Shown piece after piece: positions 18,336 through 26,334 of a stretch of DNA of 64,000 nt (positions are counted from its first letter, which is position 1; every line of letters starts with the position of its first letter). The position numbers and the translations under genes were made by a program. Below the pieces are notes generated by a model. The model made no database searches, had not been told where the DNA came from, and saw only the letters and a program-made list of their open reading frames with translations. This DNA is from an uncultured Acetatifactor sp. (GTDB lineage: Bacteria; Bacillota; Clostridia; Lachnospirales; Lachnospiraceae), in assembly GCA_910583845.1 (NCBI GenBank), contig CAJUAB010000012.1, positions 1-64,000 of the forward strand, given 5' to 3'.

Positions 18336-19595
18336 TCAGTGTTCTACCTTGCCTTCGAATAAATACAATTTCTCTACTGAAAAAGAATATATATCCCAAA
18401 AGCCTTTGGCATGCAAAATATCTTTAATTTCTATCTGTAAATATGGAAAAGAAGCAATAATGACCTTACATTTATCCTTCTTCTCCAAATAGTCATCTAT
18501 ACATTTGACTTGCAAGCCATCCAGTGATTTAGCATTTTGCTTAATGTCAGATACCACAAAAGCTTCTACCTCTACACAATTTCTCTTTAAAAATGCCCAA
18601 ACCTTTTTCCCAACGGTTCCTGCACCAAAAATCAAGACTTTCTTATTATTCCTTAAACTCTTCAGGAACTGTTGCTTCTCTGTGCTGATGTTATTAATAT
18701 AATCTGCCAACTCTTTTCCCACTTTTAAGGGAGCAATTGCCGGAGATGCTTGATCAGCACTCATGATAATCTCGTTTATTTGCTGCATTAGGCCATTCAT
18801 TTCTTCACATTCACTACTATAAAGATACATAAGCGCAGATGATTCACCATGAAGTTCACTTAAAAGTTGAGCAAAAACAACTTGCATTCCTTCTTCTTTA
18901 GAAATGACCAGACAATCGCGTAACCCTTTTATATACTCAACAGCCCTCTCCATAGTATACAAAAAACGTTTATGCTCCTTGCGATACACATATGTGACCA
19001 TTTTCATGCAATATACTCCGCCAGCGCGAGCTATTGCAGTTAAAAAGAAGACGGGATCTTCAAATCGATAATAGTCTGGAAAAGAGATTTGATTTTCTAT
19101 AATCAAATTTCTTTTAAATAGGAATTTTGTGTACCCACCCATTGTTGGGAAATTCTCCTTCTTTATCCACGCATCATCCAAAAATGTATAACCTTTTCTA
19201 AATCCTTCATACATATACGCCCCATTATGGTAAGAGCACATAGAACCACCACATATTTCTGCCCTTTTACTCTTTGCAATATTATATACTATCTCCAGTA
19301 TATCTTTTGATGGATAAAAATCATCTGCATCCATAAATGCCAGAAATTCTCCTCTTGCTATCTTTATACCACAATTTCTTGCTATCCCTGGCCCTTGGTT
19401 ATCCTGTTGAATAATATGCATATATTCAAACTCTCTATGGTATTCCTCTAGTATATCAAAAGTATCATCTCTACTGCCATCATCTACACATATCACCTCT
19501 ATGCCATCCAGTGTTTGTGAAAATATACTATCAAGGCATTCTTTGATGTATTTTCCTGCGTTGTAGCACGGTATTATAACACTTACTTTTATCAT
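18336..19595 (-). CDS. Family 2 glycosyltransferase with C-terminal Rossmann module
   Basis: A 419-residue protein. The ATG at 19595 is preferred to the GTG at 19604 because AGGGG lies 8 bases before it. GT2 domain: KVSVIIPCYNAGKYI, VDDGSRDDT, the metal site MDADDFYP near residue 91 and FEDPVFFLT near 185. Residues about 315-419 are a Rossmann module starting KKVLIFGAGTVGKKV with the strand KVIIASFPY. A weak promoter-like pair (TTGGAA, 18 bp, TATATA) lies in the 229-bp gap upstream, so this gene may also be transcribed separately from the radical SAM gene. Confidence 0.87.
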   Translation of the reverse strand: MIKVSVIIPCYNAGKYIKECLDSIFSQTLDGIEVICVDDGSRDDTFDILEEYHREFEYMHIIQQDNQGPGIARNCGIKIARGEFLAFMDADDFYPSKDILEIVYNIAKSKRAEICGGSMCSYHNGAYMYEGFRKGYTFLDDAWIKKENFPTMGGYTKFLFKRNLIIENQISFPDYYRFEDPVFFLTAIARAGGVYCMKMVTYVYRKEHKRFLYTMERAVEYIKGLRDCLVISKEEGMQVVFAQLLSELHGESSALMYLYSSECEEMNGLMQQINEIIMSADQASPAIAPLKVGKELADYINNISTEKQQFLKSLRNNKKVLIFGAGTVGKKVWAFLKRNCVEVEAFVVSDIKQNAKSLDGLQVKCIDDYLEKKDKCKVIIASFPYLQIEIKDILHAKGFWDIYSFSVEKLYLFEGKVEH

Positions 19596-19824
19596 TTTAT
19601 GCACCCCTGCGACGCTTGCTTGGAAGCATCCTTTTCATTCCCTTCTGTTTTTAATAAAATATATAGCTACTATATTCCCGTTTTTCCAAGCAATTCCTGA
19701 TAGTGCAGTTTTCCTCCATGCTATCCACTGCAAACGCTCTTATAATACTAAATATCAGTTTCCTCTTACTTTATATGTTTGGCCATTTCTTGAGAGTTCC
19801 TATTTTTACAAACAGTTATTTTGG

Positions 19825-20991
19825 TCATTTGTTTAAGTCACTCTCACATTGCCTTGCTGGAGGCACCTCTTCCTTATTATAAATTGTGAATCCTCTGCAT
19901 CTTTTGCAAAAATTGCTATACCCTTTGTTTGAGAATCCCAATCGAAATTCAACCAACTCCTTTGCTTTGTCTGATGTGTAAGCTGTAAGATCATATGAGT
20001 TATCCATATCTTCTTGGGAAATACCGGCAGTCTCTGCGTAAGCCGCATAATTACAGTTAAATAATCTGCCATCTCGAAGTTCTTGCCAAGATTGACTACA
20101 TTCATCCCTGTGCCGGATCAATTCCTCCTCTGAGAAGCCAGAATAGTCCGTCTTTTCAGGTGCAAGATCCACCCAGGAAGAGGCTTTTTGGACATAATGC
20201 CGAATATTATGGTCTTGCAGTCTTGTAAGTAATATGTCAAAGTTTTCTCTGTACTGCGGAACACTCTCACGATAATCATCCACCACAATCTCAACTTTGC
20301 ACCGCTCCAATTTCTCCAGTACATCCTCAGAAGGCACTACAGTCCCATTAGTAATCATTCTAAGTGTCCCTATACGTTTTCCATATTTAACGTCAATATA
20401 TTCAACTAAATCTGCCACATGATTATATAACAAGGGTTCTCCTCCACTAATATGAAACAACATAATATAATCCACACAGGAGAAGAACAAATCCACATCA
20501 CTGATCAAATTATCCCAATCCCTCACATAATAATGTTTTGAAAAAGGATTAAAGTTTAAACAATGTCGACATTTCAAATTGCATATCGTACTGGGAAGAA
20601 AGGATATTGACGAGAAGCATACCCGCCCACACTTATATACAAAATATACAGACATGAAATCTTCTATAATAAAATAATCTTGATTTCTAATTACCCCCCC
20701 CCCCTGTAACCTTTCAATAGCTCCGCTTCTCGCTATCTGAGACATAGTAACAATAATTCCCGTTTCATCCGTCATAGTCATTTGTTCTAATGGCATGCAT
20801 ATCAGGTTATTGATATATGTTCCATGTTTTTTTGTGTCATTATCTATATAGGCTACAATATTTATTTCATCCTTAAACAATGTAAAAAACTGTCTACCGT
20901 AATCACCAGCACCATATAAATAGAATCTCTTCTTTCGCTTCATATTTGCATAAACATTATCAAATTCGTGTCCCTTATTAGCCCATTTCAT
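19825..20991 (-). CDS. Radical SAM/SPASM-like protein with N-terminal Rossmann module, phase-variable tract
   Basis: A 388-residue protein; ATG at 20991 has GAGGAG 6 bases upstream. Residues about 15-120 are the recurring Rossmann module (KRFYLYGAGDYGRQF, then YIDNDTKKHG). Residues from about 130 form a radical SAM domain with the CNLKCRHC cluster motif (C-x3-C-x2-C), ISGGEPLL, and late cysteines in FNCNYAAYAE and FCKRCRGF that resemble a SPASM auxiliary-cluster region. Such enzymes do radical chemistry on peptides or sugars; the substrate here is unknown. The join between the two domains contains an 11-G run (20694-20704), encoding three glycines, and the present length keeps the gene in frame. 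Confidence 0.82.
   Translation of the reverse strand: MKWANKGHEFDNVYANMKRKKRFYLYGAGDYGRQFFTLFKDEINIVAYIDNDTKKHGTYINNLICMPLEQMTMTDETGIIVTMSQIARSGAIERLQGGGVIRNQDYFIIEDFMSVYFVYKCGRVCFSSISFLPSTICNLKCRHCLNFNPFSKHYYVRDWDNLISDVDLFFSCVDYIMLFHISGGEPLLYNHVADLVEYIDVKYGKRIGTLRMITNGTVVPSEDVLEKLERCKVEIVVDDYRESVPQYRENFDILLTRLQDHNIRHYVQKASSWVDLAPEKTDYSGFSEEELIRHRDECSQSWQELRDGRLFNCNYAAYAETAGISQEDMDNSYDLTAYTSDKAKELVEFRLGFSNKGYSNFCKRCRGFTIYNKEEVPPARQCESDLNK
20694..20704 (-). repeat. G11 homopolymer inside the radical SAM gene (in frame)
   Basis: Eleven consecutive C on the plus strand, read as G on the coding strand, inside codons for Q-G-G-G-V near residue 98. A gain or loss of one base would truncate the protein before the radical SAM domain. 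The length is far above what is expected in coding DNA and suits slipped-strand phase variation. Confidence 0.9.
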
Positions 20992-21025
20992 AAAAATCTC
21001 CTCTCCCAACACAAGGCTATTTCCT

Positions 21026-21985
21026 TTAAACGCATAATTTTAGAATCGAATTATACCGCCGTATCCTTTCCATGTCTGTTGCATTCGTCCGAATATACTC
21101 GTCTTTATAAATTCGCATCTTTTCCTTGCAATATTCCAATTCGAATACACTTTTTTGCCTAAACGCAATTTCTGCAACATTGCTACAGTGATAGGCTATG
21201 AAACGTTTTACCCACAACATAACATCTTCACTAATTCTTTCTGCATCAAATAGATTCAACACAATCTCATATGCATGTATCCAATCCATACGCTTACTAA
21301 GGTTTTCAGTATGGCATCCCGAATCTTCACGCTGTCTATAATGATAATACTCCTTATCAATAAACACTGCTTTATGACTATTTAGCAGCATTTGTGCCAG
21401 ATACAACACATCACCTCCTAACGCAAGATTAGTATTAAATAGAATCAACTCACCGTTTCTATCATAGGCAAGTCTGCGATGATACAATTTGTCCCAAATA
21501 TACGCAAATCGTTGATAGTCATCCCTTCTGTATACACACATCATTAACCGTTGGCGATCTAATATATTGCTGTCCAATTTCTTTCTATTGGGCATGGATT
21601 GTGAATATGTTTCATATTCTTTTAGCCACCCCCCCACTGCCATATCCGATTCTGTATATTTTATCGCGCCAAACAAATCAAAGTACATATCTGATTCAAT
21701 CCAATCATCACAATCCAAAAAGCCATAATATTCCCCTCTCATTAACCTCAAGCCAACATTTCTCGCAGCGCTTTCGCCCTGATTGTGTTGATGTATTGCA
21801 ATAATTCTAGGGTCTCTTTCAGCAAAAGCATCCAATAACTCTCCCGTACCATCTGTGGACCCATCATCAATACAAATAAATTCCATCTTCTCGTACTTCT
21901 GAGAAATAACGCTCTGTAGACATTTTTCCAAATACTTTTTAGCATTATATATTGGAATGATCAACGATATCCTATTTTCATCCAT
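21026..21985 (-). CDS. Family 2 glycosyltransferase
   Basis: A 319-residue GT2 enzyme: RISLIIPIYNAKKYL at the start, IDDGSTDGT, the acidic site DCDDW near residue 90 and GGDVLYLA later. No membrane helices and no Rossmann extension. Its ribosome site GAGGAAG overlaps the stop codon of the full-length methyltransferase frame (21995-21997), so translation of this gene is likely coupled to whether the upstream phase-variable gene is read to its end. A G7 run lies within it (21629-21635). Confidence 0.88.
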   Translation of the reverse strand: MDENRISLIIPIYNAKKYLEKCLQSVISQKYEKMEFICIDDGSTDGTGELLDAFAERDPRIIAIHQHNQGESAARNVGLRLMRGEYYGFLDCDDWIESDMYFDLFGAIKYTESDMAVGGWLKEYETYSQSMPNRKKLDSNILDRQRLMMCVYRRDDYQRFAYIWDKLYHRRLAYDRNGELILFNTNLALGGDVLYLAQMLLNSHKAVFIDKEYYHYRQREDSGCHTENLSKRMDWIHAYEIVLNLFDAERISEDVMLWVKRFIAYHCSNVAEIAFRQKSVFELEYCKEKMRIYKDEYIRTNATDMERIRRYNSILKLCV

Positions 21986-21994
21986 TAGACTTCC

Positions 21995-22994
21995 TCACAG
22001 ATAATCAGTCTGCTTTATAATCACCAATGTCCCATTTGCATCACAAAGTGGCATTTTACATAATTTTACCTGCTGCTCACTTTCATATCGATCTACAGCC
22101 TTCTCCACGCCAAGCAAGCTACTATTGTAGTCGTGCACAAATATCATGCCCCCCCCCCAGTAATCTTGGCCAAAAATATTTTAAACCCTCATATATTGAA
22201 TTTTCAAAATCCACATCAATAGAAACGAATACAAATTGATCTTCCAAACCTCCCAATGATTCAGGAAAAAATCCTTGTTTGATAACAATATTATTTAAGT
22301 ATTTCATTTTTTTGAGTACCATGCCGATATTAGTCTGTTTGTATGCCTCCACAAATGCGTCTGTACAGTTGCCGCTCTGTAATTCTTTCAGAGCCTCATT
22401 TGCATTAAATCCATCAAATGTATCAAACAGATAGCAAGTACTGTCAGGAAATGCCTGGTTAATGTATTGCGCAAATTCTCCCCGGAATACCCCTACTTCA
22501 GCCACAGAGCCCTTTATTTTCCTTTTTCTAATCTCTTTTACGGCCAATTCAAAAGATTTGATTCTTACATAATCCGTTTCGTAATATGCACCTTTCTCCT
22601 CTTCCATAAACAAATCGCCATATGCCTCTGTTCCTCGTACAACGTGGTAGCGTCTCTTCACAATCTCCGCATACTCTTTTCCCAATATTTTCGCCACAAA
22701 GTGATAGTCTTTATTCATATCCTGTAAATTGCAATTGCCATACAAAAATATCACTTTATCAAGGCAAATTCCTATATTCAGACACTGTTCGCAAATCTCA
22801 TTCGCATATAGATTGGCCACACATATTGCATCATACTCCCTGCCTGATATTTCCTCCGGATGATACACAGTTTTCCCCATATATTCCTTTTTTGACGTAT
22901 CATTGTCGATAAATCCCACTATATTATCTATGTCAATATATCGCCCTACTACTTTCCCCACCAGACGGCCTGTACCCCAAATAAATATCTGCAT
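21995..22994 (-). CDS. TylF/MycF-like methyltransferase with Rossmann module; out of frame at G10
   Basis: Residues 1-85 are a Rossmann module (MQIFIWGTGRLVGK, FIDNDTSKK). From about residue 100 the protein matches the TylF/MycF (macrocin O-methyltransferase) family: SAM site GSVAEVGVFRGEF, LFDTFDGF and the metal site SIDVDFENSIYEG. In the sequence given, a G10 run (22149-22158) shifts the frame, so the read product ends at 22122 after 290 residues. In the alternative frame the family's C-terminus follows at once (IFVHDYNSS, LGVEKAVDRYE) and ends at 21995, 9 bases before the next gene and overlapping its ribosome site. Nine or twelve G would restore it (about 332 aa). AGGAGGAG precedes the start. 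Predicted sugar O-methylation, currently off. Confidence 0.85.
22149..22158 (-). repeat. G10 homopolymer in the methyltransferase gene (out of frame)
   Basis: Ten consecutive C on the plus strand. With ten bases the frame runs to a stop at 22122; with nine or twelve it continues through conserved family sequence to 21995. With eleven it stops almost immediately. Confidence 0.9.
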
Positions 22995-23003
22995 TTTCTC
23001 CTC

Positions 23004-23813
23004 CTATATCAACTCAATACCACTGACCGGATGTACTTTCCTCTGCTCCACAGGGGGGAGCCTTTTGTAATCCCCGAACTTAAATGTCAGATACTCTTCA
23101 TATTCCGCAATTCCCATAAAACTTATCCCCTCAAACAGAATTTCGGCGGACTTTTCGTACCACCTGACCTTATATCCGTATTCCCTGTTTGGCGTGGGAA
23201 AAGTCAATATTCTCACCCAGTCTGTCTTATGACGGTCCGAGCTGTGGATAAAGCGATTAAAACTGCTTTTCAGTTTTTTCTCCGGCACCCTGCTCATCAG
23301 GGTATAAAGCATACGCATTCCAGCTGATTTATCTGCTATTCTTCCCACTTCGGACCAGAAAAATTTACGGTAGATGAAACACCTGAAATTATGTATGCAG
23401 CGCAGTGGATAGGGATTCGGCACATAATCCAGCGGAAAGATATCTATAAACACGCCCTGCTCATAGGGCATATGCTCCTGATATTCCCGCAGAAACAGCG
23501 TCTCTCTGCGACGCAGCTTCCCATATCCCCAACGATAGCCGGGAGTATTGCGGTGATCCTGAAAGTAAAATCTGTCAGTATCCAGCTCCGTTTTACATGC
23601 TTTGCGGAATTTCTCATATTCAGGCCGCAGCAAAGCCACATCCGCATCATCATCCCAGGGAATAAAGCCGCCATGCCGGACCGCGCCAAGCAGCGTCCCG
23701 GCTATTATGTTATAGTGGATATTACATTTCCTGCAGATGCGGTCTACTTCCTGAAGCAACTCCAGTTCCGTTAACTGTAATTTTCGTAACGTTTCCTGAT
23801 CTAATGTTATCAT
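23004..23813 (-). CDS. LicD-family phosphotransferase
   Basis: A 269-residue LicD/FKTN-type protein: TLLGAVRHGGFIPWDDDADV near residue 45 contains the family's catalytic acidic cluster. LicD enzymes move phosphocholine, or another phosphate-linked group, from a CDP-linked donor to a cell-surface glycan. The ATG at 23813 is chosen because the family begins with the LRKLQLTELELL helix soon after the start; the in-frame GTG at 23858 lacks a ribosome site. It is the first gene of the block and lies 9 bases before the methyltransferase start. No choline kinase or CTP:phosphocholine cytidylyltransferase is present in the window, so the donor could be something else. Confidence 0.88.
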   Translation of the reverse strand: MITLDQETLRKLQLTELELLQEVDRICRKCNIHYNIIAGTLLGAVRHGGFIPWDDDADVALLRPEYEKFRKACKTELDTDRFYFQDHRNTPGYRWGYGKLRRRETLFLREYQEHMPYEQGVFIDIFPLDYVPNPYPLRCIHNFRCFIYRKFFWSEVGRIADKSAGMRMLYTLMSRVPEKKLKSSFNRFIHSSDRHKTDWVRILTFPTPNREYGYKVRWYEKSAEILFEGISFMGIAEYEEYLTFKFGDYKRLPPVEQRKVHPVSGIELI

Positions 23814-23972
23814 CACACCCCCACCACCGGACAAACCACTCCGGATTGCTGTTTTCACCGTTCTGATTCATCCCGTTCCTGTGCCATGTCCTCTTCTTCA
23901 ATCTTTATATTCTCATCAGGTTCCGATAATACCTCTTTTTTTATCATACCCCATTTCCCCGGAAATAGCAAC

Positions 23973-24557
23973 TTATTCCCGCACCGCCACCCTGCATTTC
24001 TTGCGGTTACAGGCTATCCCGTATTTCAGCACCCTCTCTATGTCGTCCTGTCTCAGTCTTTCCTCATAACCCATCCTCTCGATCTGTTCCAGCGCCTCCC
24101 GGCATCCCTTCTCCAGATCCCCTCCGTCAGGGTACTTAACCTCGATCACAATCCCCAGCTCCCCGTCCCCGGACTCAATCAGGATATCGCTGAACCCCTC
24201 CCCCGATTCCACGTTGGAGAAGATGGCCCAGTCCTCCCGGTAACCCAGCAGACCCAGCAGCACCCCGTGGTAGAAGTTCTCCTTCCTCCCCCTGGGCGCC
24301 CAGCTGTCCCGGATGCTTATGGTACGGGACAGAAAGGTCCCGAAGCTCTCCTCTGCTCCCCTGGCGTCCCCCGCCTCGAATGCGGCGCACAGACGCTCCA
24401 GCAGCGGCGTATCCCGGGACGCCTCCTCCTGTATCCACTCCATGATCTGCTTCACATAGATCTGACGGATCTCACGGTTTGGAATCACCAGCCGGAATAT
24501 CTCCCCCTGGGCCTCTCCCTCACTGTCAGATATCCCGTGGCATAGAGCACGCTCCAC
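23973..24557 (-). pseudogene. PD-(D/E)XK nuclease-like C-terminal part, copy 1 (frameshifted)
   Basis: A 194-codon frame that starts inside the end of the ATPase frame and continues what is normally one protein. It contains IFRLVIPNREIRQIY (linker), then a PD-(D/E)XK-like core GFSDILIES...IVIEVKY. In the AAA-ATPase-like/DUF1703 family these two parts form a single chain of roughly 550 residues, so a one-base shift between about 24500 and 24530 separates them here. The same shift is present in copy 2. Confidence 0.7.
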
Positions 24558-25678
24558 AGATTGTCGATGCTGCTGTACAGCTCCCGGTATGTCAGCTCCC
24601 GGCTGATGGCCCTGTCCATGCTCCCGCCCTCCACCAGTCTCTGCAGCTCCTGTCTGGTGGTCTGGGTGGCCCGGCCAAGGAGGCTCCGGATAATGTCATT
24701 GCCGCTGGTGTTGATCCAGAACGGCCTGGGCTCCGCGTCAGGCTCCGCGCGCAGCAGATCTACGTAATTGATCACATCCCAGGGGCAGTAAATCCCTGTA
24801 TCTCCAAAGAGATATCCGTCGTACCATTCCCTGGCCGGTTCATATTGATCAGCAAGATCATAATACGCAAGCATCTCCCTGACTTCCTCATCTGTAAAGC
24901 CAAACCATTTGCTGAAACGCACATTCTCGATGCCAAAGACCCGCAGATTGTTCAGGCCGGTGAAGATACTCTCCCTGGACACCCGCAGGCATCCCGTCAG
25001 CACAGCGCAGAACAGGCTGTCGTTGCTTTTCAGTGCCTGCCCCAGCAGCCTGCGGATCAGCGAAAGCATCTGGTCATAATACCCGTAATACTGCGCCTTG
25101 TCCAGCGGTACATCGTACTCGTCGATCAGAAGGATGGCCTTTTGTCCATAATGCTTATACAGAAGCTCAGACAGCAGACGAAGGCCGTCCGTCATGACAT
25201 CATCGGTCATGACAAAGCTTTCCTGCCCTGGGCGGCCAATTTCGATCAAGCTGCGATATCGCTCCCTGTCCCCGGCCGAGAGCCTCTCGCTGTCCGCCAG
25301 AAACCGGAAACGCAAAGCCTCCCCGCCCACCACCGAGCACAGCGCCGCCCTGGCCGTCTCAAAGTTCATAAATTCCACGCCCTTGAGGGTGACGGAGATC
25401 ACCGGGTACTTCCCCATATAGTGTTCGCACAGCTCCCTGTCCCCGGCTATTTCCAGCCCTTCAAACAGCGTCGGATCGCTCCCGTATCCGAAAAAATATT
25501 TCAGCATGCTCATGTTCAGGGACTTGCCGAACCTCCGGGGACGGGTGAAAAGGTTCACCACGCCTCCACTTTCCAGCAGTTCCCTGATAAAGCCCGTCTT
25601 ATCTACATAGTAATATTCACGACCAAAAAGATCTTGAAAATTCTCCACACCGATGGGCAGCATCTTTTTCGCTTCCAT
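24485..25678 (-). CDS. AAA-ATPase-like protein (DUF1703-type), copy 1
   Basis: A 397-residue frame. It opens LPIGVENFQDL and YYYVDKTGFI, carries a Walker-A-like loop RPRRFGKSLNMS and a Walker-B-like strand ILLIDEYDVPL, followed by WYDGYLFG typical of the family. The product stops after TGYLTVRE where the nuclease part should follow. The protein family is very multicopy in Lachnospiraceae and Bacteroidetes; function is unknown, with defence or mobile-element roles only suggested. It is nearly identical to copy 2 except for two patches (about residues 15-40 and 240-285). Not obviously related to glycan synthesis. Confidence 0.8.
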   Translation of the reverse strand: MEAKKMLPIGVENFQDLFGREYYYVDKTGFIRELLESGGVVNLFTRPRRFGKSLNMSMLKYFFGYGSDPTLFEGLEIAGDRELCEHYMGKYPVISVTLKGVEFMNFETARAALCSVVGGEALRFRFLADSERLSAGDRERYRSLIEIGRPGQESFVMTDDVMTDGLRLLSELLYKHYGQKAILLIDEYDVPLDKAQYYGYYDQMLSLIRRLLGQALKSNDSLFCAVLTGCLRVSRESIFTGLNNLRVFGIENVRFSKWFGFTDEEVREMLAYYDLADQYEPAREWYDGYLFGDTGIYCPWDVINYVDLLRAEPDAEPRPFWINTSGNDIIRSLLGRATQTTRQELQRLVEGGSMDRAISRELTYRELYSSIDNLWSVLYATGYLTVRERPRGRYSGW

Positions 25679-25734
25679 TTACAATGTCCTCCACTGATTA
25701 TGCCGGCATATGCCAAAGTTTTAACACGGCTGCA

Positions 25735-26334
25735 CTACAAAGAGGCGGATTCCCCTTTCACTGCCACCCTGCATTTCTTGCGGTTACAGGCTATCCCGTA
25801 TTTCAGCACCCTCTCTATGTCGTCCTGTCTCAGTCTTTCCTCATAGCCCATCCTCTCGATCTGCTCCAGCGCCTCCCGGCATCCCTTCTCCAGATCCCCT
25901 CCGTCAGGGTACTTGACCTCAATCACAATCCCCAGCTCCCCGTCCCCGGACTCAATCAGGATATCACTGAACCCATCCCCCGATTCCACGTTGGAGAAGA
26001 TGGCACAGTCCTCCCGGTAACCCAGCAGGCCCAGCAGCACCCCGTGGTAGAAATTCTCCTTCCTCCCCTTGGGCGCCCAGCTGTCCCGAATGCTTATGGT
26101 ACGGGACAGGAAGGTCCCGAAGCTCTCCTCCGCTCCCCTGGCGTCCCCAGCCTCAAATGCGGCGCACAGACGCTCCAGCAGCGGCGTATCCCGGGATGCC
26201 TCCTCCTGTATCCACTCCATGATCTGCTTCACATAGATCTGACGGATCTCACGGTTTGGAATCACCAGCCGGAATATCTCCCCCTGGGCCTCTCCCTCAC
26301 TGTCAGATATCCCGTGGCATAGAGCACGCTCCAC
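25735..26334 (-). pseudogene. PD-(D/E)XK nuclease-like C-terminal part, copy 2 (frameshifted)
   Basis: A 199-codon frame almost identical to copy 1 up to RKKCRVAV, after which the tails differ. It has the same GFSDILIES and IVIEVKY core. Like copy 1 it is out of frame with its ATPase half at the same base position, within about 26277-26307. Confidence 0.7.

Noticed and set aside
21629..21635. G7 tract in the GT2 gene as a third phase-variable site
   Set aside because: Seven bases is within the range seen by chance in coding DNA; the gene is in frame. Kept only as a remark.
21995..22121. Methyltransferase truncation as simple pseudogene decay
   Set aside because: The only defect is the length of a homopolymer; the downstream frame is intact, conserved and ends in phase with the next gene's ribosome site. 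A sequencing error remains possible.
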